64,000 bases of DNA from Rhizophagus irregularis (taxonomy: Eukaryota > Glomeromycota > Glomeromycetes > Glomerales > Glomeraceae). The stretch covers positions 4,464,001 through 4,528,000 of the forward strand of contig NC_089430.1 in assembly GCF_026210795.1 (NCBI RefSeq), written 5' to 3'. A program made the position numbers and the translations under genes. Each line of letters begins with the position of its first letter. Position 1 is the stretch's first letter. Below are positions 1 through 11,341 of this stretch, piece after piece. The notes under the pieces were generated by a model that was not told the origin of the DNA, searched no databases, and was given only the letters and a program-made list of their open reading frames with translations.

Positions 1-538
1 TGAAGAGCGGGCACGTAAAATAACGAAATTCTTTTGTATTTTGATTTTCACCAACTTGAATTATAACGTTGTAATCATTGAAAGATTAGTTAATGTCATT
101 TTTTTTTTAAAAACAAAAAAAAAAGACTTTCTAATCAATTAGCCATTAGGTTACATGGCACGAAGTTTATAATTATATCAATTTTGTGCGACATATAATA
201 ACGTAATAAGTATATAAATAAAACACGTTTAAGAAAGTAATAAGAATGTAAAGATATGAAAATTACTTAAATTACTTTACATCCACAAATAAATTGGTCT
301 TAATGAATCATTGAAATTATTGAGTCATCGGAGTATTTTCTTCATTTTACGATCACGTGATATGTTTTCCGGGAATATCGATTAATCAAATTTGTAAAAC
401 AATTTGGCGCAGTAACAGGGTCGCACATTGTTTGTTACAATGCATAAATTAGAATTTTTTTAACAATCCCATGGAAAAATTTTCTTCGTTAAAAAAATTT
501 CGTTATTTATTATTCATTATTATAAATTAAATTTGTGA
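1..538. other. intergenic, upstream of kinase A
   Basis: A+T-rich sequence with homopolymer runs. No coding frame, RNA gene or clear repeat is visible. The last 100 bases before the ATG at 539 are presumably the promoter and 5' leader of kinase A, but no recognisable box stands out. Confidence 0.5.
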
Positions 539-2048
539 ATGAAGTTTGTTAAACTTATTTTTCGATTAATTAATCGAACTGGATCTAATAGGTGTAAAGA
601 ATGTGATCAAAAAAATACTGGATATCAATGGTGTAATTCTTGTAATGCAAAACATTTTCAACAAGATTTTAAAAATTGGACTAGCGGTAATGATGATATT
701 GATAAATTTATTCAAGATATTCAATTATCAGTGAATGGTTATCATAAATTATTAGAGTGGATACCATATGATAGGCTTCATGATATTGAATATATTGCAA
801 AAGGAGGGTTTGGAATGGTATATAAAGCGAAATGGAGTGATGGTTATATTCATAGTTGGAATAATAAAAACAGAAATTGGAAAAGACTTGGTTCTAATAT
901 GTTTGTAGCTCTGAAAAGTTTAAATAATTCAGAAAATATTACATTAGATTTTATCAATGAGGTATGCGAGTTAATTTGAACTTTTATTAATTTACTAATT
1001 TTATATTTACTTGATTCATTCACTCACTCATTCATTTATTCATTCATTTAATATTTAAGATTACATTACATCATAAAATCACTTATTATGGTAGTTCTAT
1101 CGTTAAACTTTATGGGATAACTCAAGATCCAAATACGAAAAATTATATAATGGTTTTAGATTATGCGGAACATGGAAGTTTACGAAGTTACTTAAATGAA
1201 AACTATGACAAATTAAGTTGGGATACTAAGATTAATGATTTATATTGTATTGCATTTGGACTTTATAATATTCATAAGAATGAATTAATTCATCGAGATT
1301 TACATATTGGTAATGTATTAAAGTTTCCATATTATTCCAGTATAACTGATATGGGATTATGTAAACCTGCAGATTATAAAGCATCAGAAATTGGATCAAA
1401 TAAAATATATGGTGTTTTACCTTATATTGCTCCTGAAGTTTTGAGAGGACAAAATTACACCAAAGCTTCTGATATTTATAGTTTTGGTATAATTATGTAT
1501 GAAGTAATTTCTGGATTACCTCCTTATCATGATGTAAGCCATGATGAAAATTTAGCGATAAAAATTTGTCAAGGACTTAGGCCAAGGTTCAATTTTAAGG
1601 TCCCTAAATCATTTGTGAATTTGATTAAAAAATGTTTAGATGCAAATTCATTAAATCGACCAACGGCAGAAGAAATTATAGAAATTTTGGATAAATGGAA
1701 TGATGAACTTACTAATAATCAATCAGAATTAAACAGTGAAATCAGAGAAGCAGAAGAAATCAACAACAATAATTTATCAACTGGAAATACACTTTTAACT
1801 GATTTATCATATGAAACACATCCTGAAGCTACTTATACAAGTAGATTGCTTAATTTTAATAATCTTCCTGAACCAGTAAATTATGATGATTATTATGATG
1901 AACAAGATGATAAGATTACGAGCGTGAGATTATCAGGTACATAATTAACTTTAAAATATATACAAATTAGTTATAAAAAAAAGGCGCTAATGAATTTATT
2001 TTATTAATAGATTCTTTACAGATTGATACTACTAAATTAAAAAATTAG
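539..2048 (+). CDS. TKL-like protein kinase with CxxC...CxxC N-terminal module (kinase A)
   Basis: Three exons: 539-961, 1060-1936 and 2011-2048 (introns 962-1059 and 1937-2010), 1338 nt, 445 aa. All junctions are GT...AG and the frame closes exactly. Residues about 20-40 hold CKEC and CNSC pairs, probably a small zinc-binding ribbon, followed by the family signature NWTSGNDDIDKFI and EWIPYD. The kinase domain has a glycine loop (AKGGFGMVY), the ATP lysine (VALK), HRDLHIGN, DMG in place of DFG, APE and DIYSFG, so all catalytic residues are present. The acidic tail (DDYYDEQDDK) ends with the small exon 3. Paralogues lie at 44.5, 56.6 and 60.6 kb in this window. Kinases of this type are hugely expanded in Glomeromycotina; substrates are unknown. 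The call is sure as a kinase; the Ser/Thr or dual specificity is inference. Confidence 0.9.
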
Positions 2049-2110
2049 TTATGGTGGATCTTAGTGTTAAAAAATGACTTTATTTATTAATTTTGTATTT
2101 TCTTTAATAG

Positions 2111-2187
2111 ATTGTTTACAGATTGATATACATTATTTAAAATTAATGATGGCGGATCTTAGATTTAACATGACTTTATTTTTTTAA
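2111..2187 (+). other. tandem duplicate of the last exon of kinase A (possible alternative 3' exon)
   Basis: The block holding the acceptor and last exon (about 1995-2085) is repeated with divergence at about 2095-2180: same TTTAATAG-like acceptor, same LQID core, same downstream GGATCTTAG. Spliced from the donor at 1936/1937 the second copy would read open from 2111 to a TAA at 2185-2187 and give a longer, different C-terminus (DCLQIDIHYLK then MMADLRF). It may be an alternative terminal exon or a non-functional duplicate. A similar downstream exon copy is seen beyond kinase D near 43.9 kb. Confidence 0.6.
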
Positions 2188-3359
2188 TTTTATAATTTCT
2201 TTTTTTTTATTTTAATTTATAATATAATTCACATTTTAATTAATAATTCATTAATTAGTAATAAATGTTATTTATTGTGCAGACCTTAAATTGCTATAAT
2301 TTATTAAACTCAAAATATATATGAGGAATTTATATTTAGCATTTTTTTTGATAGAAACTTAAACATATTTTTATTTTAACAGAAATAAATTATAATAAAT
2401 CAATATATTGTGTATAAAAATAAATTAACGCAGTAAGACGTAATGTTGAACGATCAAAGTTACACGGTATGCGTTTATGGCAAATTTTTTCCAATAAATG
2501 AATTTTTCGCTAATTGTAATTTAACTTTTATGGTCAAAAATTTATGTCTCGCTCGAGTATTTTATATGAAAATTATAAGTATTGAATATTATAAATATAT
2601 CAATCGGAGTGAAGATTTTTTTCTATTTTAAAATTTTCAATTTTTTAGAAAACAATCACCTAAAAAGATTTTTTTTTTTGAGTACTTTATTGATAAGAAT
2701 AAAATAATGATTGTATGTTAAATAAATGTAATCTAATTCATTGAATAAATTATACCCTATTTTATTAAATTAAACAAGGATAAAAAATATAAATTAAACA
2801 ATTTTCATTAAAAAAAAAGAATAAAGAATAAATGACATAAACCCTTCAAAATTATGTACTAAAATCATATCACTATTATTATAAATATAAAAATAATTTT
2901 TTATTAAATGTAATTTTTATACGAATATGCATATGCAGCATAACAGATACTTAAAATGACTATTATTATTTTATGAATTTTTTTTCAGCTTTTTTTTTGC
3001 GATTTTTATGGCATTCATAAAAAAATTGTTGTGATTTCTATAAGAAATAATGCCATTTTAAACAAATACTTTAATATTATTATACTGTACCAATTGATAA
3101 AAATATATCAAAAAAAAAAAAATCATGCTTTATTATAATATCATCAACGATTTAATCAAATTATCAGGAATAAATAATGAAAAACTTGTTATGGATTTTT
3201 TTAGACGGTATAGAAATTATACCATATAAAATTTAAATTTATCTGAAAAAAAAGGTTTCGGTTATCATTTGTCTTTTGAAAAATATTTGATTATAATGCA
3301 ATTGGCAAAAACAAAAATGCAAAAGAAAACGTATTCAGTTATTTTACCAACTCTATGAT
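2188..3359. other. intergenic, no gene seen
   Basis: A+T-rich, with many runs of A or T. Short frames here (for example around 2443-2631) lack family resemblance or splice support. Nothing I can call. Confidence 0.5.
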
Positions 3360-3829
3360 TTACAAACTAGTATGAGCTACAGTACGAAAGAGAATAATAT
3401 CATATAATTTATAATTCTTTATTTAGGATATACTTATATAAGTAAAATACCATAACCTTTGGTAAACTGCTTCTTAATATCGAGCGGCCATAGAATATTT
3501 GATAGAAAAAAATAAATCTAACATTATTTTTGTTCTTAATAAGTTTGCAAAAAACGACGTGTTAATTCTTTGTGAAAATCAAAATTTACATCTAAAAGAT
3601 ATTATTTATCTGTTATTTTATTATTTTAAACAAGATAACTCAAAGAAATGAGTTATTGAACAAACTAGAAGAATAGCAATAGAACCAAAGCAAGGAATAA
3701 AAATAACTGATTACAATGCCATGAAAGTAGGTTTTCCTTTACAATATTACGTATATAAAAATATTTATTAAAAAAAATCCTTAAGATAGTATAAATAAAT
3801 AAAAAACAATATTTGAGTATTTGATTCGT
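3360..3829. repeat. 3' flank shared by kinases B and C (copy 1)
   Basis: This stretch is a diverged copy of 6780-7302 in the same orientation (shared tracts such as GTAAACTGCTTCTTA / GTAAACTATTTCTTA, CAAGATAACTC and GAATGAGTTATTGAACAA-like blocks). Both lie immediately downstream of the minus-strand kinase genes B and C, so the segmental duplication that made the pair included about 0.5 kb of 3' flank. Confidence 0.7.
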
Positions 3830-5412
3830 TTAGTTGTCAACATCATCATCTATTATTTAAAATTATTAGTTTATTATACATGATCATGTAAAATAGAAGG
3901 TAATAAGTTAATACTCACCCTTTAATTTTAATGAACTAGAAATCTCTAAGTCAACTAACTGAGAATCCTGACAACCTATTATAATGAATATTATCTTAAT
4001 TATTTTAAAAAATGTATACAAAATAATATATAATACAATACCATCATTATCTTCTTCATTAAGATATGTTGTAACAATAAAAGATGAATTAATGGGTTTT
4101 GATAAATTATTAAATGTAAATGCTCTACTAGTGTAAATAGCATCAGGATCTTTTTCATACAAGGCTGAAATATTTGGTATCTCTTTATCAGCTTCATCAA
4201 ATACAGCTTCAACTTCTTTTCCTTTATAACCATATTTTTCATCATCATTATAATGATACCAACAATATAATATTTCATATAATTCATTGGCTGTTGGTCT
4301 TTGATTTGGATTAGCATCCATACATCTATGAGCTAATTTCTTATAAATTTCAGGAGTTCCTTTTCCAAATTCTGGTCTGAGTCCATTACATATTTTTAAT
4401 GCTAAGCTATTATCATGATTTCTTTTATGAAAAGGTGGTTTTCCAGATGATAATTCAGCCATAATTACACCAAAACTATAAATGTAAGAAGATAATGTAT
4501 ATGGTTCTCCATTTAAAACTTCTGGAGCAATATATGGCAACACACCATATATTTTATTATCTAATTTTTGTTCATTTGATGGTCCAGATAATCCAAAATC
4601 TGATATATAAGAATATCCCTCAATACTTAATATATTTCCACTATGAAAATCTTTATGAAAATATCCTAATTCATGTAAATATTTAAGGTCCAATGCTGAA
4701 TAAGATAAATATTTAAGTTTCTCCTTCCATAAAATTTTGTTAAAATTACTTGAAAGAATATTTCTCAAATTTCCATCATCTGCATATTGCATAATCATTA
4801 TAAATTCTTCAGTTTCTGGGTCTTTAGTTATTCCATAAAATTCTAAAGAACTTTCTTGCAAGCAATTTAACTTCCGATGTGTTTTAAGCTATTATACAAA
4901 TTAAAATGAATTAAATTAATCTTAATAGTTATTAAAATTATAAATAAGTACATGTGAAAAAAATATACCTCATTTAAAAAATCAGCTGACATATTCTGTG
5001 ATCCATTCAGCCTTTTTAAAGCAACTTTTTTGGATTCAGGTTCACTTTTTATCCAATTTCCATCATCTTGTTTAATGTATTTTGCTATACCATCAATCCA
5101 AGTTGCAGAATACACTTTTGCAAATCCGCCTTTACCTATTTGTTTCATATCTTCAAATCTATCAAATGGAACCCATTCAAGAAATGAAAAACCTTCATCA
5201 TAATTATAAATTGTATCCTTGATAAAATTATCAATATCATCATTTCCACTGGTCCATCCTTCAATTATGCAACGAGGAACACATTCTTTACACCAAAATT
5301 TATTATTATCTGGGTCATAACAATTTTCATGATTAATTTTTACGGAATTAGAATCTTTATCAGAAATATTTAATTTATTAATAAATTTGGATAATTTTTT
5401 AATGAAGCTCAT
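3830..5412 (-). CDS. TKL-like protein kinase (kinase B)
   Basis: Minus-strand exons 4969-5412, 4042-4888, 3919-3975 and 3830-3849; 1368 nt, 455 aa, frame closing at all three introns. The N-terminus has a widely spaced cysteine set (NHENC, FWCKEC, CI) and the NWTSG-like motif reads GWTSGNDDIDNFI. The kinase domain holds GKGGFAKVY, VALK, HKDFHSGN (HKD instead of HRD), a canonical DFG and APE. The usual DIYSFG of subdomain IX reads YIYSFG here, while paralogue C keeps D; that aspartate normally braces the catalytic loop, so activity could be reduced. The last two exons encode a short tail (QDSQLVDLEISSSLKLK then DDDVDN) conserved in C. It belongs to a sister clade of kinase A. Function and partners are unknown. 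Confidence 0.85.
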
Positions 5413-5760
5413 TTTTATAATATAATTCTGTTAGAAGTAAGTTTGTCTCAAATTTGTTTGAAAAAGAATTCCACGGGCATAAAAAAAAATTTAGTGTTAC
5501 CTAATACATAAATATTCGTTGAATTGTACCTGCTGTGCAACTCTGTACCTGTACCAATTAAATATGCAAATCTACTCAATGAGGATAAAAAAGAATCAGC
5601 ATAAATTTAGCCGATATAAATCATTTTTCTGCGGTATGACGATCATCGGAATTGTCGAAAAAGTGAATAGATCATTTATTACTAATTACAAAATAAATAC
5701 TACAAACAAAACGCAATTCCCATATTTGTATGATTCTCGTTTCAGCAGATGAAAATTTTA
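5413..5760 (-). promoter_or_regulatory. conserved upstream region of kinase B
   Basis: About 330 bp directly upstream of the ATG are nearly identical to 11107-11341 upstream of kinase C, ending abruptly near 5653/11341. It probably holds the promoter; both copies contain TGTTACCTAATACATAAA and the CAATTAAATATGCAAAT tract. The high identity more likely reflects recent duplication than proven regulatory constraint. Confidence 0.5.
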
Positions 5761-6250
5761 TTATAGCACTTTAGACACTTCCTCCAGAAAAAATTTCTTG
5801 CTCATACTAATTACTGTAACTTTTAAAACTTTTCCGCTTAAAATTAAAGATTATTTCCCGATCATTTGAGTTATCACAATTTACACGGCCGAATGCCATA
5901 TATATTATATTCCCCGTTACAGGATACTTGATATTTTAGGTAATAGATGATTCGTGAAAAAAATATTAAAATTTTATTTTTTAAAAAAAAACCAATGATT
6001 ACTTAATTACTTAATTTTACTAACATTTTCATTCCTATAATTTATAAATATTTCGTAAGATGATGTACTTAAGGGGAATTCTATTAAACAATAAAGCATT
6101 TCAAAATTACCAAAATTGTGATTAACCTTATGATTATATTTTAATATTATACATTAAAGATCCGATAATGTTTATTGTAATTCCAACATAACGTCAAAAA
6201 ATGGTTTGAATTTTTCTTTAGATACTCCCTGAAATGATTCTGGAGAATTG
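5761..6250. other. intergenic, no gene seen
   Basis: A+T-rich sequence with no supported coding frame and no obvious repeat structure. Confidence 0.4.
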
Positions 6251-6259
6251 AAGGTCTGC

Positions 6260-6775
6260 ATTATTGACCCCTATTTTACAACCCGGCCCAGTCCGGGCTG
6301 GATCTGGACTATTATTATATCATTTTGTTGCAAAAACAAAAAAATCGACCAACTTAATTTTGGCCTGTTTAATTTTGACCGGAATTAAGATCATTTTGGC
6401 CAGAATTACGAAAATCGAGGTTTAACTAAAAATCATGTGCCAGCCCGTACCTGGCCTGGCTGAATTTTGAAGAAAGCTTGCCGGCCCAAATCCAGACCTG
6501 GGTCCGGGCCGAATTAGGATTTCTGGTTCTGGGTTCCATCTGAACTTTGACATAACCAACTGACAACCAAACTATCATATTCGTTTTCTGGATTAATATG
6601 TTTTTTATGCTTTCGATATTCTACAAGAAAAAAAAGAAAAATATTATTTGAATTTTTTTTACAAAAATATTTTTATTAATAAAATAATGGTTAAAAAAAA
6701 AAATTATTGTTGACAAATTTTTCAACAGTACCAGTTCAGAACTGAACCGGACCGAGTGAGTCATTCCATCCCTAA
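6260..6775. repeat. dispersed G+C-rich repeat, probably non-autonomous DNA transposon
   Basis: It stands out from its A+T-rich surroundings by islands of CCGGCC, GGTCCGGGCC and GAACCGGACC. The core (TTTTGGCC...AATTACG ... ATCATGTGCCAGCCCG ... CCTGGC ... GAATTTTGA) recurs, diverged, at about 21790-22000 and partly at 18310-18365. The right edge ends in CCATCCCTAAT, which is like the termini of hAT-type miniature elements elsewhere in the window. No matching left terminus was found, so the element limits are approximate. Confidence 0.5.
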
Positions 6776-8031
6776 TTAAAGTGAAATAAGTTTCGGTACA
6801 AAAAAAAATATCATATAATTTATGATTTTTTATTTCAAGATGATAATAAGATATATTCATATAATAGAATTATTATTATATAAAGATATAAGATGCACTT
6901 GATTCTTAGTTGTATTTTGGTAAACTATTTCTTACTATCGAGTGGTCATAGGATATTTGATAAATAAAGTAGATCTAAATTATCTTTGTTATTAATAAAG
7001 TTTGCAATAAAAGGTTTATTGTATTAATTTTTGTAAAAATCCAAATTTATTATTTAAAAAGTTATTATTTATTTGTTATTTTATTATTTTAAACAAGATG
7101 ACTCGAAGAAATGAGTTATTGAACAAACTAAAAGTGAGAAAATAGCAATAGAAATAAAAACAACTAATTACAAAGCCATGAAAGTAGATTTTTCCTTTAC
7201 AATATTACGTATATAAAATATTTATTAAAAAAAAAATCCACATAATACCTTAGGATAGTATAAAAAACAATATTTGAGTATAAGATTTCGAATTTGATTC
7301 GTTTAGTTGACAACATCATCATCTATTATTTAAAAATTATTAAGTTTATTCTACATCATTAAAAATAGATAAAGGTAATAAGTTATACTCACCCTTTAAT
7401 TTTAATGAACTAGAAATCTCTAAGTCAACTAACTGAGAATCCTGACAACCTATTATAATGAATATTATCTTAATTATTTTATAAAATTTATACAAAATAA
7501 TATATAATACAATACCATCATTATCTTCTTCATTAAGATATGTTGTAACAATAAAAGATGAATTAATAGGTTTTGATAAATTTTTAAATGTAAATGCTCT
7601 ACTAGTGTAAATAGCATCAGGATCTTTTTCATACAAGGCTGAAATATTTGGTATCTCTTTATCAGCTTCATCAAATACAGCTTTAACTTCTTTTCCTTTA
7701 TAACCATATTTTTCATCATCACTATAATGATACCAACAATCTAATATTTCATATAATTCATTGGCTGTTGGTCTTTGATTTGGATTAGCATCCATACATC
7801 TATGAGCTAATTTCTTATAAATTTCAGGAGTTCCTTTTCCAAATTCTGGTCTGAGTCCATTACATATTTCTAATGCTAAGCTATTATCATGTTTTCTTTT
7901 ATGAAAAGGTGGTTTTCCAGATGATAATTCAGCCATAACTACACCAAAACTATAAATGTCAGAAGATAATGTATATGGTTCTCCATTTAAAACTTCTGGA
8001 GCAATATATGGCAACACACCATATTATATAG

Positions 8032-8176
8032 TTATTGGGTAAGAAGTATTCAATATGAAGATTTATGACCGTCGATGTTAAATGATTGGCCGTTATTGTG
8101 CCACGTAGTGGCACAATGGCCAATCATATAATGTTGATGGTCAAAATGGTAATATTGAATACTTCTTACCTAATAA
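8032..8176. mobile_element. foldback miniature element (MITE)
   Basis: About 145 bp forming one long hairpin. Its 25-bp arms begin TTATTGGGTAAGAAG and mirror with one mismatch. A second internal palindrome is centred near 8105 (TTGTGCCACGTAGTGGCACAA, shown here only as its positions 8095-8115 and key CACGTAGTG core). It has no coding capacity. It lies at the left junction of the Crypton insert, so it is either the end of that element or a separate insertion. Confidence 0.7.
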
Positions 8177-8179
8177 TGA

Positions 8180-8435
8180 TTTTATTGTGGCAGACCACCA
8201 AGATCATGTTTTAAAAGTTTATTTAAACTTTCTTTTAAATTTCAATTTTTACGCGTCTTTTTCTTTACGCGTTTAAAAGTTTATTTAAACTTTCTTTTAA
8301 ATCCACTCATTTGTACACATTTTTTCTTTACGCGTTTTTTCTTTTACACATTCTTTTTTATATACACTTTTTAAATACCCTACTTTTTCTTTACACATTT
8401 TTTTCTTTCAACCTATTCTATTATTTATTTTAATA
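8180..8435 (+). promoter_or_regulatory. leader of the recombinase gene with ACGCGT sites and direct repeats
   Basis: Pyrimidine-rich, with ACGCGT at 8251, 8267 and 8330. A direct repeat of about 32 bp that includes AAAGTTTATTTAAACTTTC occurs at about 8213 and 8271. The same TTTTACGCGTCTT motif is arrayed at 24.0-24.5 kb. In yeasts ACGCGT is the MBF (G1/S) binding site; whether it acts that way here is inference. Confidence 0.4.
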
Positions 8436-10063
8436 ATGAAGGAAAAAACTAACAAAAATAAAATAAATAATGATAAAGTATGTTGTTATTATTACCAAAA
8501 TATTGTTATATTAATTTGCTAATACAATATTTTCTATTCAAGTTTTATTTACCTACAGAAGACGAAATAAATTTTTTCAAAAAGAAGTCAAGAGTAGTAA
8601 ATACAGATAAATCCACAGCAAATTGGGTTCACCAATTTGAAAACTTTCGTGAAAAAGCTGGATTTACTGGTAAAAGCATAGATATTACTGATAGAAAGGA
8701 ATTAGAAAGTCAAATCTGTAGTTTCGTAACAGTTATGAAGACTAATTCTGGTGAAGAATACAAGGCTAGATCTATCCTCAGTGCTATACATGCATTAAAC
8801 CGACATTTAAATGATTTATCATCACTATCTCCAATGGATTTTACTTCAAGAAAACAATTTCCAATATTATATGATGTATTAGATGGCAAAATGAAACATG
8901 TAGCAGAACAAGGAAAGGCCAATGTTCAAGGAGCTGATGGTCTTTCTGTTGAAGAATGTAAAAAAATACTGTATTCACCAGTATTAAACATTGACACACC
9001 CACTGGATTGTTAAAAAAAGTCTTTTTTTTAAATGCATTATTCTTAGCTCTTAGAGGTGGTGAGCACTATTCATTACAATATTCTCATTTTAAGTTTAGA
9101 GCTGATGGTCAGGGTTTTGATGTAAATATTCCTCGAAGTAAAACAAATCAAAGGGGTATTAATGGCTCATTAAATGATGAAAAATTAAGAATTCCATATC
9201 ATCCAATGATAATGGAAACTTATAACAAATATTTTTCTAAAAGACCAGGTAATGCCGATAAAGAATTCTATTTAAGAGAATATGTGTCTGAAGATGGTGA
9301 GTTCAATGTACTTTATCATTTTATGCTATTTTTTTCAGTAATATGACATTTATTAGTTAACTTATTTATTTATTTATAGATTATATTATTTATAATCGTT
9401 GGTTTCAAAAGTTTCATGTTGGTGAAAAGCGATTAAAAAATTTTTTACATGAAATTGTAATAGAATGTGGTATTGATATTGGCAATCGAAAGATCAGCAA
9501 CCATAGCGCCCGAAAAAGTTTAGTAGGAATATTGAAAGAACTTGGTACTAGTGACAATGAAGTTATGGCAATTACCCGGCATAAATCAAATTCAGGATTT
9601 ACTAGCTATGAAAGAACTAAAGAAAAAATGCAGAATGTTAGTTTAAACAACTTAATGAACGTTCTTATAGATAATGATCAAATGGAAGGCTCGGGTGAGT
9701 TTTAATTTTAATTTTTAAATTGATTTTCAATATACTAATTATACAATATGGAATTTTAGATGTTTTAGAACCTTTGCCACATTTTTCAATGCCAGATAAG
9801 CAAGCATTAACACCAATTGAACTTAAATCAACTTTTACTAGTGCACGCGAAATTTTTAAAGGTAATTTATTAATAGTTTGTTTTATTTTATTTTATTTTA
9901 TTGATTTCTATTAATAAAATTAGCTGAAATCAATCAAGAAAGCCGAATTCCATTTTCTAACAAATCCAACAAATTGACAATAAATGAAACTGAAACTTTA
10001 CAGGATATTTTTAAAGGAAACGGATCAATTTTCAATAATTGTACATTTGTATTCAATAGATAA
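8436..10063 (+). CDS. Crypton-type tyrosine recombinase (DUF3504-like)
   Basis: Five exons: 8436-8477, 8543-9296, 9380-9694, 9760-9861 and 9924-10063; 1353 nt, 450 aa, all GT...AG, frame exact. The start at 8436 (MKEKTNKNK) is preferred because it splices in frame to exon 2. Residues about 20-130 form the SAM-like core-binding half. The catalytic half shows R in LRGGEHYSL, K in PRSKTNQ, HxxR in NHSARKS, H in TRHKS and the tyrosine in TSYERTKEK, so the full R-K-H-R-H-Y set is present. The C-terminus ends GSIFNNCTFVFNR. The family cuts and joins DNA through a 3' phosphotyrosine and mobilises Cryptons; domesticated relatives occur in animal ZMYM/QRICH1 proteins. It looks intact and so possibly active. 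Confidence 0.88.
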
Positions 10064-10204
10064 TACTAATATAGTTTAAGTAACAGTTTTTCAAATTGCT
10101 GTACAGTATTAAGCTAAACTAATGTAAATGATATTTGGTAAATGACGTAATGCGTTAGCAATATTGAGCGGAAATTAAATAACATGATCCTATAGGGATG
10201 CCCA

Positions 10205-10300
10205 ATAAATTTTATTATCTAATTTTTGTTCATTTGATGGTCCAGATAATCCAAAATCTGATATATAAGAAGCTCCTTTAATATTTAATATATTTCCACT
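10205..10300 (-). other. right junction of the insertion in kinase C
   Basis: Reading on the minus strand, the kinase exon runs through the DFG segment (SDFGLSGPS) to DNKIY and then passes into element sequence at about 10204. This edge fixes the insertion site against kinase B. Confidence 0.7.
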
Positions 10301-11106
10301 ATGAAAATCTTTATGAAAATATCCTAATTTATGTAAATATTCAAGGTCTGTTACTGAATTGTGTAAATATGTAATTTTCCCATCCCATGAAAGTTTGTTA
10401 AAATTACTTGAAAGGACATTTCTCAAATTACCATTTTCTGCATATTGCATAATCATCATAAATTCTTCAGTTGCTGGATCTTTAGTTATTCCATAAAATC
10501 CTAAAGAAGTACTTTGTAAGCAATTTAATTTCCGATGTGTTTTAAGCTATTATACAAATTAAAATAAATTAAATTAATTTTAATAGTTATTAAAATTATA
10601 AATAAGTACATGTGAAAAAAATATACCTCATTTAAAAAATCAGCTGACATATTCTGTGATCCATTCAGCTTTTTTAAAGCAACTTTTTTGGATTCAGGTT
10701 CACGTTTTATCCAATTTCCATCATCTTGTTTAATGTATTTTGCTATACCATCAATCCAAGTTGCAGAATACACTTTTGCAAATCCACCTTCACCTATTTG
10801 TTTCATATCTTCAAATCTATCAAATGGAACCCATTCAAGAAATGATGGATAATATTTAATATCATCATCAATATATTCCGAACTTACATTATAAATCGAA
10901 TCCTTGATAAGATTATCAATATCATCATTTCCACTGCTGGTCCATCCTTCAATTATGCAACGAGGAACACATTCTTTACACCAAAATTCTTGTTTCTTTG
11001 GATTATAACAATTTTCATGATTAATTTTTACGGAATTAGAATCTTTATCAGAAATATTTAATTCATTAAGTTCAGATATTAGTTGGTTTTCATTAATAAA
11101 GCTCAT

Positions 11107-11341
11107 TTTTATAATATAATTCTGTTAGAAGTAATTTTGTCTCAAATTTGTTTGAAAAAGAATTCCACGTTCATAAAAAAAAAATTTAGTGTTACCTAAT
11201 ACATAAATATTCGTTGAATTGTATCTGCTGTGTGACTCCGTGCCTGTACCAATTAAATATGCAAATCTACTCAATGAGGATAAAAAAGAATCGGCATAAA
11301 TTTAGCCGATATAAATCATTTGCTGCGGTATGACGATCATC
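11107..11341 (-). promoter_or_regulatory. conserved upstream region of kinase C
   Basis: Near-identical partner of the region upstream of kinase B. Similarity stops at about 11341 (ATGACGATCATC), which marks the edge of the duplicated segment. Confidence 0.5.

Larger units (their letters stand above)
8026..10204 (+). mobile_element. Crypton-like element inserted in kinase C
   Basis: Comparison with kinase B places about 2.18 kb of extra DNA inside exon 2 of kinase C. It holds a foldback miniature element at its left edge, a pyrimidine-rich leader with three ACGCGT sites, and a complete tyrosine recombinase gene. Both edges show TTATTGGG in inverted orientation (8032-8039 and 10201-10208), which may be terminal repeats or chance. 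Cryptons integrate by tyrosine recombination between short identical sequences, so long target duplications are not expected; a TAT-like overlap of a few bases is all that is seen. Exact ends are uncertain by several bases. Confidence 0.7.
7303..11106 (-). pseudogene. TKL-like kinase interrupted by a transposon (kinase C)
   Basis: Paralogue of kinase B with the same exon plan: exon 1 10627-11106, exon 2 from 10546 interrupted at about 10204 and resumed at about 8025, then the two small 3' exons with the stop at 7303. The second half (7346-8017) begins at the YGVLPYIAPE segment and keeps DIYSFG. The first half stops just after DNKIY, exactly where B continues into GVLPYIAPE. The break therefore falls in the activation segment between DFG and APE. 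Outside the insert both halves read open and are close to B, so the insertion looks recent. A spliced full-length kinase is unlikely unless the 2.2-kb insert were removed as an intron. Confidence 0.85.

Noticed and set aside
2443-2631. 62-codon plus-strand open frame downstream of kinase A
   Set aside because: It has no family resemblance or splice support and sits in A+T-rich intergenic DNA.
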